DNA from: Methylotenera versatilis 301 | Lineage (GTDB): Bacteria; Pseudomonadota; Gammaproteobacteria; Burkholderiales; Methylophilaceae | Reading direction: 5' to 3' | DNA: 64,000 nt | Assembly (NCBI RefSeq): GCF_000093025.1 | Contig: NC_014207.1 | Span: 310,001-374,000 of the forward strand | Shown: in pieces, positions 26,016 to 36,449 of the stretch | Layout: the number at the start of each line of letters is the position of its first letter | How positions within the stretch are numbered: the stretch's first letter is position 1 | Notes under the pieces: model-generated | What the model was told of the DNA's origin: nothing | What the model saw: only the letters and a program-made list of their open reading frames with translations | The model's database searches: none | Program-made: the position numbers and the translations under genes

Positions 26016-26564
26016 GTGGATAGAACTAAAATTGATTTATGGGTGGGGATTTTTGTGGCATTGGGTGTTGCCGCCTTACTAGGCCTTGCTATGAAAGTTG
26101 GCAATTTAACCTCTGGTAAAATTGGCGAAACTTATAGTGTGACAGCAGCTTTTGAAAATGTAGGAAGCTTAAAACCACATGCACCAGTGAAGAGTGCAGG
26201 TGTTGCAGTTGGACGCGTGGATAGTATTGCCTTTAACAGCAAAACTTACGAAGCCATCGTAACAATTAAAATCGATAAACGTTATAATTTCCCTAAAGAT
26301 ACGTTTGCCAATATTTATACAGCTGGTTTGTTAGGCGAGCAGTATGTAGGTTTGGAGGCTGGTGGCGACGAGGATGTGTTAAAAAATGGTGATAAAATTG
26401 CCAAAACACAAGATGCGGTTGTGCTGGAAAAAATGATTAGCCAATTCTTATTTAGTAAAGCCTCTGAGACGGATAAGGATGCGAAGTCATCAACTTCAAC
26501 AAGTGCATCAGAAGTTAAGCCGGCAGGGGCTAAGTCAACCGAATTAGGTGATGCGCCGTTCTAG
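26016..26564 (+). CDS. mlaD: Phospholipid-binding MCE protein MlaD
   Basis: A 182-residue inner-membrane-anchored MCE-domain protein that forms the hexameric lipid channel of the Mla complex. It has one N-terminal helix (LWVGIFVALGVAALLGLAM) and an MCE domain with TAAFENVGSLKPHAPVKSAGVAVGRVDSI split around GLLGEQYVGLEAG. The C-terminal tail is Ser/Thr/Lys-rich. The start codon is GTG 26016, supported by GAGGGG at 26003-26008. Confidence 0.94.
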   Translation: MDRTKIDLWVGIFVALGVAALLGLAMKVGNLTSGKIGETYSVTAAFENVGSLKPHAPVKSAGVAVGRVDSIAFNSKTYEAIVTIKIDKRYNFPKDTFANIYTAGLLGEQYVGLEAGGDEDVLKNGDKIAKTQDAVVLEKMISQFLFSKASETDKDAKSSTSTSASEVKPAGAKSTELGDAPF

Positions 26565-26642
26565 TGAGCTGTGCTGAGATATTCTGTTGAAGCACATTAG
26601 CTTAATAATTTAAATTCAATATCGAATCAAAAAAGGATTCAA

Positions 26643-27260
26643 ATGAAATCAGTTTCAAAATTTTTAGTAGGTATCAGTTTTCTTGCCAGCTTATATTCAG
26701 GCGTAGCAAGTGCGGATGTTGCACCAGATGTGTTAGTGAAGCAAACCGCTGATGATGTATTGGCTATCATTAAAAACGATAAAGAAATCCAAGCTGGAAA
26801 TCAGCAAAAGTTATACGCAGTGGCAGAAGAGAAGATTTTGCCTAACTTTGATTTTGATCGCGTGTGTCGTATGGTGCTTGGTAAAAACTGGAAAACTGCT
26901 ACGCCTGAGCAACAAGCAAGTTTTCAGAAAGAGTTCCGTAGCTTATTGTTACGTACTTATTCTGTAGCATTGGGTAAATATAAAGATCAAGTCATTGAAT
27001 ATAAGCCTATGCGTACTGAGCCAGACGCAAAAAATGTGACCGTAAAAACTCAGATTCTGCAATCAGGTGGCCAGCCGATCGCTGTGGATTACAGCTTGGT
27101 AAAAAGTGGGGCTAGCTGGAAAGTCTACGATATTGTGATTGAAAACGTGAGTTTGGTGACTAATTATCGCAGCCAATTTAGTAACGAAATTCGTCAAAAT
27201 GGTATCGATAGCTTGAATACAAAGTTGGCTGATAAAAATAAAAGTGCTGGTCTTAAATAA
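26643..27260 (+). CDS. mlaC: Periplasmic phospholipid shuttle MlaC
   Basis: A 205-residue MlaC/Ttg2D protein with a signal peptide (about residues 1-24, cleaved after ASA). It ferries phospholipid between the outer-membrane MlaA complex and MlaD. Recognisable parts are FDFDRVCRMVLGKNWKTATPEQQ, LLLRTYSVALGKYKDQ and the C-terminal VIENVSLVTNYRSQFSNEI. The outer-membrane partner MlaA is not encoded in this operon. Confidence 0.94.
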   Translation: MKSVSKFLVGISFLASLYSGVASADVAPDVLVKQTADDVLAIIKNDKEIQAGNQQKLYAVAEEKILPNFDFDRVCRMVLGKNWKTATPEQQASFQKEFRSLLLRTYSVALGKYKDQVIEYKPMRTEPDAKNVTVKTQILQSGGQPIAVDYSLVKSGASWKVYDIVIENVSLVTNYRSQFSNEIRQNGIDSLNTKLADKNKSAGLK

Positions 27261-27275
27261 GCTTAAAGTCTAAAT

Positions 27276-27596
27276 ATGGCTGAATTGGTACAATTTAATG
27301 TTGCTGAACGTATCACCGAGATTGCGAATAAGTGGCATGTCTATGGTAACGTGTTGGTGGATAACGCAAATCTGATATTAAACCATAGTGCTACATTTAA
27401 AATGAACGGTGAAATTGAAGTTGATTTTTCCGGGGTCGATAATGTAGATACGTCTGCTTTGAGTTTAATGTTAGAGTGGCAACGTCGTGCCGTTGCGGCA
27501 AGTTGCAAAATAAAATTTACGAACTTACCAGCGAACCTATCTAGTTTGGCAGATTTATACGGTATACAAGATTTTATTCCGCTAAGCTTTCATTAA
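27276..27596 (+). CDS. mlaB: STAS-domain protein MlaB
   Basis: A 106-residue STAS-domain protein, expected to bind MlaF and support assembly and activity of the ABC complex. The pattern EVDFSGVDNVDTSALSLMLEWQRR is the STAS switch region with the conserved Ser-Ala. The C-terminus (LPANLSSLADLYGIQDFIPL) matches MlaB. It lies 15 bases after mlaC and ends the mla operon; a large palindrome follows at 27685. Confidence 0.88.
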   Translation: MAELVQFNVAERITEIANKWHVYGNVLVDNANLILNHSATFKMNGEIEVDFSGVDNVDTSALSLMLEWQRRAVAASCKIKFTNLPANLSSLADLYGIQDFIPLSFH

Positions 27597-27684
27597 GACT
27601 ACGTTTCTTTAGTTCTATGTTAAGTGCTTATTTTAATGCTTACTTGTTGTAATTTTCAAAAGCATCACCATATAGTAGTCAATC

Positions 27685-27714
27685 ATTACGGCTTGTTCAT
27701 GAACAAGCCGTAAT
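27685..27714. repeat. 30-base perfect palindrome between mlaB and the ABC exporter genes
   Basis: The left arm ATTACGGCTTGTTCA is followed without a spacer by its exact reverse complement. It is 89 bases after mlaB and 66 before the next ATG. It could end the mla transcript as a hairpin (only a weak T-rich stretch follows) or bind a dimeric regulator. Confidence 0.75.
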
Positions 27715-27779
27715 TCATTTAATAGATGGTTAAAAAATCTCAAATTAACTTAACTTATAAGTTGTGATCCAAGTCAAAG

Positions 27780-28697
27780 ATGAAACCAGCAATTCAAATT
27801 AATGGCGTACATAAGAGTTTTGGCGGCTTACAAGCCCTAAAAGGCGTCGATTTAACCATTGCCCAAGGCGAGTTTTTTGCATTGCTTGGGCCAAATGGCG
27901 CAGGTAAATCAACCTTAATCAGTATTCTGGCTGGCTTAATCAAACCGAGTGCGGGTAATATTTCTGTCATGGGTTTTGATGTGGTCAATCAATATCAGCA
28001 AGCTCGGCAATTGCTTGGCATTGTGCCGCAAGAGTTAGTGTTTGATCCATTTTTTAATGTACGTGAAATGCTGCGATTTCAAGCGGGCTATTTCGGACGT
28101 GGGCCGGAAAATGATGCATGGGTTGATGAGATTCTCGAAGGTCTAGGATTGACCGAAAAAGCGCATGTCAATATGCGTAAGCTTTCTGGCGGCATGAAGC
28201 GTCGTGCGTTGATTGCGCAAGCTTTGGCGCATAAACCGCCAGTGATAGTGCTGGATGAGCCGACTGCAGGCGTAGATGTTGAACTTCGCCAAATGATGTG
28301 GGAATTTATCAAAAAGCTGAACCGTGAAGGCCATACCATTGTTCTCACCACGCACTATTTAGAAGAAGCTGAAACCTTGTGCAGCCGCGTGGGCATGATG
28401 AAGCAAGGTGAAATCGTAGCCTTAGATAGCACCGCTAATTTGCTGAATAAGTTTGCTGGTAAGCAGTTGCGCTTGACGCTAGGCAATGTGAGTTTGCCTG
28501 CCAATATTCAAGTTTTATTGCGTAATCAAGAAAATGGAATCTACACTTTTGCCTTAAGCGACATGACGCAAATCGAATTGGTGTTATCGTCATTGCGTGC
28601 TGCGGAAATTAAGGTGTTGGATATGCAATTGAATGAAGCCGATTTGGAGGATGTGTTCATGTCCTTGGTCGGTGTGTCATCTGTGAGTAAATCATGA
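27780..28697 (+). CDS. ABC transporter ATP-binding protein (YadG-like)
   Basis: A 305-residue ABC-2 type ATPase. Walker A is GPNGAGKSTLI, the signature LSGGMKRRALIAQA, Walker B VIVLDEPTAGVD, and the H-loop TTHYLEEAE. The C-terminal about 80 residues form the accessory domain of drug/polysaccharide-type exporters. It overlaps the permease gene by 4 bases (ATGA). The family includes YadGH of E. coli, whose substrate is unknown; its position after mla hints at an envelope lipid or polymer substrate, which is inference only. Confidence 0.9.
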   Translation: MKPAIQINGVHKSFGGLQALKGVDLTIAQGEFFALLGPNGAGKSTLISILAGLIKPSAGNISVMGFDVVNQYQQARQLLGIVPQELVFDPFFNVREMLRFQAGYFGRGPENDAWVDEILEGLGLTEKAHVNMRKLSGGMKRRALIAQALAHKPPVIVLDEPTAGVDVELRQMMWEFIKKLNREGHTIVLTTHYLEEAETLCSRVGMMKQGEIVALDSTANLLNKFAGKQLRLTLGNVSLPANIQVLLRNQENGIYTFALSDMTQIELVLSSLRAAEIKVLDMQLNEADLEDVFMSLVGVSSVSKS

Positions 28698-29476
28698 TTA
28701 ACAATTCATACTTAAGCTCTTTTCGAGGCCCGTGGACGCTCTTGAAGAAAGAGTTGCTCCGTTTTTGGCGTGTTGCGTTTCAAACGGTAGCTGCACCTGT
28801 TATTACGGCTTTGCTATATCTGCTTATTTTTTCTCATGCGCTGGAAAGTCATGTGCATGTTTATGATGGCGTACCTTACACCTCATTCTTGGTGCCGGGT
28901 TTAATCATGATGTCCGTGCTGCAAAACGCCTTTGCGAATAGCTCTTCTAGCCTAATTCAATCAAAAGTGATGGGCAATCTTGTCTTTGTGTTGCTAACGC
29001 CACTCACGCATTTACAGTTTTTTATCGCATTCTTGTTTGCGGCGATTATTCGCGGCTTAGTAGTGGGCTTAGGTATTTATTTAGTCGCTATGTGGTTTGT
29101 GGATATACACGTGACTAATTTCTGGATGGTATTTGCTTTCGCCTTGCTGGGAAGCGCGCTGCTCGGTACGTTTGGCATCATTGCTGGCATATGGGCTGAT
29201 CGATTTGATCAAATGGCAGCATTCCAAAACTTTATTATCATGCCTTTATCGTTTCTATCCGGCGTGTTTTACTCCATACATTCGCTACCACCTTTTTGGC
29301 AAAAGTTGTCACAACTGAATCCATTCTTCTACATGATAGACGGGTTTAGATACGGTTTCTTTGGTAAAGGTGATGTGTCACCACTAATTAGCTTGTCTAT
29401 TGTTGGCGCTTCTTTCTTAGTGTTAGCAATGATTACGCTAAAAATGTTAAAATCAGGCTATAAATTAAGAGCTTAA
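28694..29476 (+). CDS. ABC-2 type transporter permease (YadH-like)
   Basis: A 260-residue permease with six predicted helices (for example [20 protein letters not shown] and [23 protein letters not shown]) and the ABC-2 signature around [24 protein letters not shown] and [17 protein letters not shown]. It pairs with the overlapping ATPase gene upstream. The export substrate cannot be told from the sequence. Confidence 0.9.
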   Translation: MINNSYLSSFRGPWTLLKKELLRFWRVAFQTVAAPVITALLYLLIFSHALESHVHVYDGVPYTSFLVPGLIMMSVLQNAFANSSSSLIQSKVMGNLVFVLLTPLTHLQFFIAFLFAAIIRGLVVGLGIYLVAMWFVDIHVTNFWMVFAFALLGSALLGTFGIIAGIWADRFDQMAAFQNFIIMPLSFLSGVFYSIHSLPPFWQKLSQLNPFFYMIDGFRYGFFGKGDVSPLISLSIVGASFLVLAMITLKMLKSGYKLRA

Positions 29477-29496
29477 GAATTAAGGAAACAATTAAA

Positions 29497-29742
29497 TTGC
29501 TAAGTGCACAACAGTTAGAGGCTTACATCACGCAAAATCTGGCCTGCGAATATATTAAAGTACTAGGCGATGATGGCACGCATTTTGAGTCAGTTATCGT
29601 GAGCAGTGCCTTTGTCGGTAAAAGTATGGTGCAACAGCATCAGCTCGTTTACACAGCGCTGGGCGATAGAATGCGCTCAGAAATTCATGCGCTTTCGATG
29701 AAAACATATACGCCAGAACAATGGAATAAGCAGTCTGCTTAA
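29497..29742 (+). CDS. BolA/IbaG family protein
   Basis: An 81-residue BolA-like protein. The core [35 protein letters not shown] has the conserved His and the FxGxxxxxRH-like segment typical of IbaG (YrbA). These proteins partner with monothiol glutaredoxins in Fe-S cluster handling, and a CGFS glutaredoxin gene follows directly. In E. coli ibaG also lies between the mla genes and murA. The start is a TTG at 29497 with TAAGGAAA upstream. Confidence 0.9.
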   Translation: MLSAQQLEAYITQNLACEYIKVLGDDGTHFESVIVSSAFVGKSMVQQHQLVYTALGDRMRSEIHALSMKTYTPEQWNKQSA

Positions 29743-29819
29743 ACAGACGCAGCAAGCTTGCAAATGGTAAGCAGGCAATTAAAGACAAATAAATTAAATA
29801 CAAAGTAATGGAGAAGCAA

Positions 29820-30131
29820 ATGGACGCACAGGCAAGAATTAAAGAAACAGTAAGCACCAACCCAGTAGTGCTTTACATGAAAGGTAACCCTAAATTTCCG
29901 CAATGTGGTTTTTCAAACTTGGCGACGCAAATTTTAGATGCATGCCAAGCAAAATATATTTCAGTGGATGTATTGCAAGACCAAGAAGTGCGTGAAGGCA
30001 TCAAGCAATTCGCTAATTGGCCAACTATTCCACAGCTTTACATCAATGGCGAGTTTGTCGGTGGTTCAGACATCATGCGTGCTATGTACGAGAGTGGTGA
30101 ACTTCAAACGATGCTAAATGCGGTTAAATAA
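29820..30131 (+). CDS. grxD: Monothiol glutaredoxin, Grx4 family
   Basis: A 103-residue CGFS glutaredoxin (Cys29 in PQCGFSN) that carries [2Fe-2S] clusters, often with BolA proteins. The glutathione-binding WPTIPQLYINGEFVGGSDI is intact. I prefer ATG 29820 over ATG 29808, because GGAGAAG sits just before 29820 and the N-terminus MDAQARI matches the family. It abuts murA with no spacer. Confidence 0.94.
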   Translation: MDAQARIKETVSTNPVVLYMKGNPKFPQCGFSNLATQILDACQAKYISVDVLQDQEVREGIKQFANWPTIPQLYINGEFVGGSDIMRAMYESGELQTMLNAVK

Positions 30132-31394
<1,263 letters not shown>

Positions 31395-31396
31395 AC

Positions 31397-32041
31397 ATGA
31401 TTACCATTGCCCTCTCAAAAGGTCGTATCTTTGAAGAAACCACGCCTCTCTTGGCAGCGGCGGGTATACATCCAGCAGAAGATCCTGAGTCATCACGCAA
31501 ACTAATTATCGGCACCAATCGTGAAGATGTACGTTTGATTATTGTTCGTGCGAGTGATGTCCCGACTTATGTGCAATATGGCGCTGCTGATTTAGGTATT
31601 GCAGGTAAAGATGTGCTTGATGAGCATGGTGGCGATGGCATGTATCAGCCGATTGACCTGCAAATTGCTAAGTGCAAAATGATGGTAGCAGTGCGTGAAG
31701 ACTTTGATTATTTCGCGTCGATTCGAAGTGGTGCGCGTTTAAAAGTAGTGACTAAATATGTCAAAACCGCGCGTGAACACTTTGCGGCAAAAGGCATGCA
31801 TGTGGATTTGATTAAGCTTTACGGCTCAATGGAACTAGGTCCTTTGGTCGGTTTGGCGGATGTGATTGTCGATTTAGTCAGTACAGGTGGAACTTTACGT
31901 GCAAATAACCTCAAAGCTGTAGAGGAAGTTGGCGATATCAGCTCAAGACTTGTTGTAAATCAAGCTTCGCTTAAGTTGAATAGAGGTAAAATTCAACCCA
32001 TCATGGATGCGTTTACAAACGCAATTGCATCCAGAGCTTAG
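31397..32041 (+). CDS. hisG: ATP phosphoribosyltransferase, short form
   Basis: A 214-residue HisG catalysing the first step of histidine synthesis (PRPP + ATP). It has the short form without the C-terminal ACT-like regulatory domain, so it should need HisZ, which is not in this window. Motifs include [27 protein letters not shown] and the PRPP loop [13 protein letters not shown]. It is the first his gene, 2 bases after murA. Confidence 0.95.
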   Translation: MITIALSKGRIFEETTPLLAAAGIHPAEDPESSRKLIIGTNREDVRLIIVRASDVPTYVQYGAADLGIAGKDVLDEHGGDGMYQPIDLQIAKCKMMVAVREDFDYFASIRSGARLKVVTKYVKTAREHFAAKGMHVDLIKLYGSMELGPLVGLADVIVDLVSTGGTLRANNLKAVEEVGDISSRLVVNQASLKLNRGKIQPIMDAFTNAIASRA

Positions 32042-32081
32042 ATTAAGCACATTAGATTTAGATTAAATATAGGTCAATAGT

Positions 32082-33380
32082 ATGAAAATAAGACGTTTTT
32101 CTACCACAGATGTAGATTTCGATAGTAATTTAAAAGCCTTACTAGCCTTTGAAACTGCGCAAGATGACAGTATTGATATCGTAGTTGCCGATATTCTTAA
32201 AGACGTTAAAAAGCGCGGTGATGCTGCAGTTTTGGAGTACACCAACCGCTTTGATAAAACGAGTGCGAGCAGCTTAGCTGAGTTGGAAATTAGCCAAGCT
32301 GAGCTAACTGCTGCATTGAATGGTTTGCCAGTAGATCAACGTGAGGCTCTAAAAACTGCCGCAGACCGTGTGCGTACTTACCACGAAAAGCAACTGATGT
32401 CTTCTTGGAGTTATACCGAAGCTGACGGTACTTTACTTGGTCAACAAGTGACTTCGTTAGACCGTGTAGGTTTATATGTGCCAGGAGGCAAAGCGGCTTA
32501 TCCATCATCTGTGTTGATGAATGCAATTCCCGCCAAAGTAGCGGGTGTTAAAGAACTTATCATGGTCGTACCTACGCCAAATGGCGAGCGCAATCAGTTG
32601 GTCTTAGCCGCTGCTGCGATTTCTGGTGTAGATCGCGTATTTTGCCTAGGTGGCGCGCAAGCAGTGGGAGCTTTGGCTTACGGTACTGAAACTGTGCCAC
32701 AAGTGGATAAAGTAGTTGGACCAGGTAATGCCTACGTAGCCGCCGCTAAACGTCGCGTATTCGGTGTTGTAGGCATCGATATGGTGGCAGGGCCTTCTGA
32801 GATTTTAGTGATTTGCGATGGCAAAACCAATCCAGATTGGGTGGCGATGGATTTATTTAGCCAAGCTGAACATGACGAACTAGCGCAAGCGATTCTATTA
32901 AGCCCAGATGCTGACTTTTTAGATAAGGTGAACGCCAGTATTTTGAAGTTAGTTGAAGGTATGCCGCGTAAAGATATTATTCGTACGTCATTGACAGATC
33001 GTGGCGCTTTGATTCAAGTGCGTGATTTAGAAGAGGCTGCAGAAATCTGTAACTACATTGCACCTGAGCATTTGGAATTATCTATGGATGAGCCGCTAGC
33101 ATTCAGCAAAACCATCAAGCATGCAGGTGCCATATTTATGGGTCGCAACACATGTGAGGCGCTCGGTGATTACTGCGCAGGACCAAACCATGTATTGCCA
33201 ACTTCACGTACAGCACGCTTCTCATCACCATTAGGTGTATATGATTTCCAAAAGCGCTCAAGCTTAATTATGGTGTCGGCTGAAGGCGCTCAAACGTTAG
33301 GAAAAGTAGCCGCAACCTTGGCTTATGGAGAAGGCTTGCAAGCACATGCCAGATCAGCTGAATATAGGTTAAAAAGCTAA
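32082..33380 (+). CDS. hisD: Histidinol dehydrogenase
   Basis: A 432-residue zinc NAD-dependent enzyme catalysing the last two oxidations of histidine synthesis. Characteristic segments are [19 protein letters not shown], the family signature region [12 protein letters not shown] ... [20 protein letters not shown], and the zinc/active-site area [14 protein letters not shown]. Length is normal. It lies 40 bases after hisG. Confidence 0.96.
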   Translation: MKIRRFSTTDVDFDSNLKALLAFETAQDDSIDIVVADILKDVKKRGDAAVLEYTNRFDKTSASSLAELEISQAELTAALNGLPVDQREALKTAADRVRTYHEKQLMSSWSYTEADGTLLGQQVTSLDRVGLYVPGGKAAYPSSVLMNAIPAKVAGVKELIMVVPTPNGERNQLVLAAAAISGVDRVFCLGGAQAVGALAYGTETVPQVDKVVGPGNAYVAAAKRRVFGVVGIDMVAGPSEILVICDGKTNPDWVAMDLFSQAEHDELAQAILLSPDADFLDKVNASILKLVEGMPRKDIIRTSLTDRGALIQVRDLEEAAEICNYIAPEHLELSMDEPLAFSKTIKHAGAIFMGRNTCEALGDYCAGPNHVLPTSRTARFSSPLGVYDFQKRSSLIMVSAEGAQTLGKVAATLAYGEGLQAHARSAEYRLKS

Positions 33381-33386
33381 GCCCAT

Positions 33387-34454
33387 ATGAGTAAATTTTG
33401 GAGCGATGTCGTACATAAGCTTACGCCTTATGTACCAGGTGAGCAGCCTAAGTTAGATAACCTAGTGAAACTCAATACCAATGAGAATCCTTATGGCCCT
33501 AGCCCTAAGGTGATCGCTGCGCTTAAGCTGGAAGCGGCAGATTCCTTGCGTTTATATCCAGACCCTAATTCAGATGCGCTCAAAGCGGCAATTGCTGAAG
33601 TGCATCATTTGCAGGCTAAGCAAGTGTTTGTCGGTAATGGTTCAGATGAAGTCTTAGCGCATGTGTTTCAAGCGCTGTTAAAACATAGTCGACCATTGTT
33701 GTTTCCAGACATTACCTACAGCTTCTACCCAGTATATTGCGGTTTGTATGACATTGAATATCAAACAATCCCTTTGGCGGAAGATTTTTCAATCAACATT
33801 GACGATTACGATCAGCCAAACGGAGGCATCATATTTCCAAATCCGAATGCGCCTACAGGTGTTCCTCTATCGTTAGCGACCATTGAGAAGCTGCTGAAAA
33901 AGAATACGCAGTCAGTTGTGGTGATTGATGAAGCGTACGTGGATTTTGGTACCGAGTCAGCGGTGAGCTTGATTAATACTTACCCTAATTTGTTGGTGAC
34001 ACATACTTTATCTAAAGCACGTTCATTGGCTGGCTTGCGTGTTGGATATGCCTTAGGCCATCCAGACTTAATCGAAGCATTGATCCGCGTGAAGGATAGT
34101 TTTAATTCTTATCCTATAGACCGCTTTGCTTCTGCTGGCGCTATTGCTGCTATGCAAGATACGGCATATTTTGAAGAAACGTGCAGCAAAGTCATTGCAA
34201 CACGTGTAGCGCTGATTAAAGATTTAACCCAGCTGGGTTTCGATGTGCTGCCATCAGGTGCAAACTTTATTTTTGCTAAGCATCAAGTAAAAGATGGTGC
34301 AGAGCTGACGGCCTTGCTCCGTCAGAAAAATGTTATTGTGCGCCATTTTAAATCACCAAGTCGGGTTGCACCTTACTTGCGCATCACAATCGGAACTGAA
34401 GCTCAGTCAACAGCCCTCATCGACACACTGACAGAAATACTTTTAGCTGCTTAG
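33387..34454 (+). CDS. hisC: Histidinol-phosphate aminotransferase
   Basis: A 355-residue class I/II PLP aminotransferase. [13 protein letters not shown] at the N-terminus is the HisC signature. [11 protein letters not shown] and [10 protein letters not shown] bind the cofactor, and the PLP Lys lies in [20 protein letters not shown]. It is 6 bases after hisD. After it the his operon is interrupted by the hexulose-phosphate synthase gene. Confidence 0.95.
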   Translation: MSKFWSDVVHKLTPYVPGEQPKLDNLVKLNTNENPYGPSPKVIAALKLEAADSLRLYPDPNSDALKAAIAEVHHLQAKQVFVGNGSDEVLAHVFQALLKHSRPLLFPDITYSFYPVYCGLYDIEYQTIPLAEDFSINIDDYDQPNGGIIFPNPNAPTGVPLSLATIEKLLKKNTQSVVVIDEAYVDFGTESAVSLINTYPNLLVTHTLSKARSLAGLRVGYALGHPDLIEALIRVKDSFNSYPIDRFASAGAIAAMQDTAYFEETCSKVIATRVALIKDLTQLGFDVLPSGANFIFAKHQVKDGAELTALLRQKNVIVRHFKSPSRVAPYLRITIGTEAQSTALIDTLTEILLAA

Positions 34455-34682
34455 GTAAACAAAAAAAACTAATTTAATCAATATTATTCGCTATATTTCA
34501 GTGATGAAATGCTACAAAATCACTAAAACATTAAAAATAAGCAAAAAAAGTTTTTAATTTCACATTAAGTGCGTGTTATTATCGCGAAATGTGTGTTTTT
34601 CTACACAATAAAAAATTAACTCACTTTGTATTTTTAATCTAAATAAGTCACTTATGATTTATTTTTAGTTGGAGGATGTAGC

Positions 34683-35573
34683 ATGGCTCAAACCCAAATG
34701 GCATTAGATTCATTAGATTTCGACGGTACCGTCGCTTTAGCAACCAAAGTTGCTCCACACGTAGATATTTTGGAAATTGGTACACCTTGCATTAAGCATA
34801 ACGGTATCAAATTGTTGGAAGTTTTACGCGCTAAGTTCCCAAACAATAAAATTTTGGTTGACTTGAAAACAATGGATGCTGGTTTCTATGAAGCTGAGCC
34901 ATTCTACAAAGCGGGTGCTGACATCTGTACAGTTCTAGGTACTGCTGATATCGGTACAATCAAAGGCGTAATCGATGTTGCTAACAAATACGGCAAAAAA
35001 GCTCAAGTTGACTTGATCAACGTTGCTGATAAAAAAGCACGTACTATTGAAGTGGCTAAATTAGGCGCACACATCATTGGCGTTCACACTGGTTTAGATC
35101 AACAAGCTGCTGGTCAAACACCATTCAATGACTTAGGTATGGTTGCTGCTTTAAACCTGGGCGTTGACATTTCAGTTGCTGGTGGCGTTAAAGCTGCTAC
35201 GACGCAACAAGTTAAAGATGCTGGCGCAACTATCATTGTTGCTGGTGCTGCTATCTACGGTGCTGCTGATCCTGCTGCTGCTGCTGCTGAAATTACCGCA
35301 ATCGCTCACGGCGGTGCTGCTAGTGCTGGCGGTGCTAAGAAATTCTTACCATGGATCATTGGCGCTGCTGTTTTAGTATTGTTATTTACTTTACTAGGTG
35401 GCAAAAAACCAGAAGCTACTGAAGCTCCTGTTGTTGAAGCTCCTGCTGCAACAGCACCTGCTGCTGAAGCGGCACCTGCACCAGCGGCTGAAGTTACTGC
35501 TCCTGCAGAAGCTGCTGCACCAGCTCCAGAAGCGGCTCCAGCTGCGGAAGCTGCACCAGAAGCTGCTAAATAA
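34683..35573 (+). CDS. hps: 3-hexulose-6-phosphate synthase with C-terminal membrane anchor and Ala/Pro/Glu tail
   Basis: A 296-residue protein. Residues 1 to about 208 are a complete HPS barrel of the OMP-decarboxylase superfamily, which condenses formaldehyde with ribulose 5-phosphate in the RuMP cycle. Visible motifs are EIGTPCIKHNG, DLKTMDAG (Asp60, Lys62, Asp65), GVHTGLDQQ, SVAGGVK and AGAAIYGAADP. After a Gly/Ala linker comes a hydrophobic helix at about 221-239 (FLPWIIGAAVLVLLFTLLG) flanked by Lys pairs, then a 55-residue Ala/Pro/Glu tail. Ordinary HPS is about 210 residues. Strong GGAG ribosome site; Ala codons are mostly GCT, as in abundant proteins. It sits between hisC and hisB with a 228-base upstream spacer and its own terminator. 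Confidence 0.95.
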   Translation: MAQTQMALDSLDFDGTVALATKVAPHVDILEIGTPCIKHNGIKLLEVLRAKFPNNKILVDLKTMDAGFYEAEPFYKAGADICTVLGTADIGTIKGVIDVANKYGKKAQVDLINVADKKARTIEVAKLGAHIIGVHTGLDQQAAGQTPFNDLGMVAALNLGVDISVAGGVKAATTQQVKDAGATIIVAGAAIYGAADPAAAAAEITAIAHGGAASAGGAKKFLPWIIGAAVLVLLFTLLGGKKPEATEAPVVEAPAATAPAAEAAPAPAAEVTAPAEAAAPAPEAAPAAEAAPEAAK

Positions 35574-35632
35574 TTATTTGTTACTAAGTGATTAAAATGT
35601 AACTAAGTAGTTAGCTTAAGCTGATGAATATG

Positions 35633-35675
35633 AAGCCTAGTTAAGATATTGTTATCTTGCTAGGCTTTGTTGTTT
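35633..35675 (+). terminator. Rho-independent terminator after hps
   Basis: Outer arms AAGCCTAG / CTAGGCTT and inner arms AAGATA / TATCTT form one long hairpin, followed by the T-rich TGTTGTTTC. It lies 60 bases after the hps stop and 138 before hisB, so it should limit read-through into the distal his genes. Confidence 0.82.
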
Positions 35676-35812
35676 CTTAGGCTTGTGTGGTCATAATCTA
35701 ACAAATATAAAATGTTGTTAGCTTTAATGTATTCAAAAAAACCAATAGCATCTGGTTTAGGTTAAAATATTTACTTATCAATTTATATGCACTTTAGCTT
35801 AAGTGATTCAAT

Positions 35813-36400
35813 ATGCGCTCTGCAGAAGTAGTTAGAAATACCTTAGAAACACAAATCACAGTCGCCATTAATTTAGATGGTACTGGCGTTTCACAATTCA
35901 GTACTGGTTTAGGCTTTCTCGACCACATGTTAGACCAAATCGCCCGTCATGGCATGATGGATATTAGCGTAAACGCTAAAGGTGATTTGCACATAGATGC
36001 TCATCATACGGTTGAAGACATTGGCATTACCCTTGGGCAAGCTTTTACTAAGGCAATAGGCGATAAAAAAGGCATACGTCGCTATGGTCATGCTTATGTG
36101 CCGTTGGATGAGGCTTTGTCACGTGTAGTGCTCGATATTTCTGGACGACCAGGTTTAGAATTTGGTTGTGTGTTTACACGCGCTTCAATTGGCGAATTCG
36201 ATGTTGATTTAATTCATGAGTTCTTCCAAGGCTTTGTGAATCATGCCAATGTTACTTTGCATATTGATAATCTTAAAGGTCATAACGCCCATCATCAAGC
36301 CGAAACGATTTTTAAAGCGTTTGGCCGTGCATTGCGCGTAGCAGTTGAGCTAGATTCACGCATGGCAGGCATTATGCCATCCACCAAAGGAAGTTTATAA
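35813..36400 (+). CDS. hisB: Imidazoleglycerol-phosphate dehydratase
   Basis: A 195-residue monofunctional HisB (no phosphatase domain). Its metal-binding repeats are [30 protein letters not shown] and [18 protein letters not shown], all intact. It starts the distal his segment hisBHAFIE after the hps terminator, so it probably has its own promoter in the 240-base spacer; I could not identify one with confidence. Confidence 0.96.
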   Translation: MRSAEVVRNTLETQITVAINLDGTGVSQFSTGLGFLDHMLDQIARHGMMDISVNAKGDLHIDAHHTVEDIGITLGQAFTKAIGDKKGIRRYGHAYVPLDEALSRVVLDISGRPGLEFGCVFTRASIGEFDVDLIHEFFQGFVNHANVTLHIDNLKGHNAHHQAETIFKAFGRALRVAVELDSRMAGIMPSTKGSL

Positions 36401-36449
36401 AACTAAAGCCCTTGTAACGCTTTAGCGGCAACCCCATGAAAATTGTAGT

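Noticed and set aside
35310-35573. Possibility that the HPS tail arises from a frameshift or a chimeric assembly
   Set aside because: The tail is in the same frame, with the same codon bias, a coherent helix plus linker, and ends just before a matching terminator; no break in the reading frame is visible.
35164-35595. Leu/Gln-rich alternative frame over the 3' part of hps
   Set aside because: It is the frame-shifted shadow of GCT/GCA-rich Ala codons; the HPS frame is continuous and has the ribosome site.
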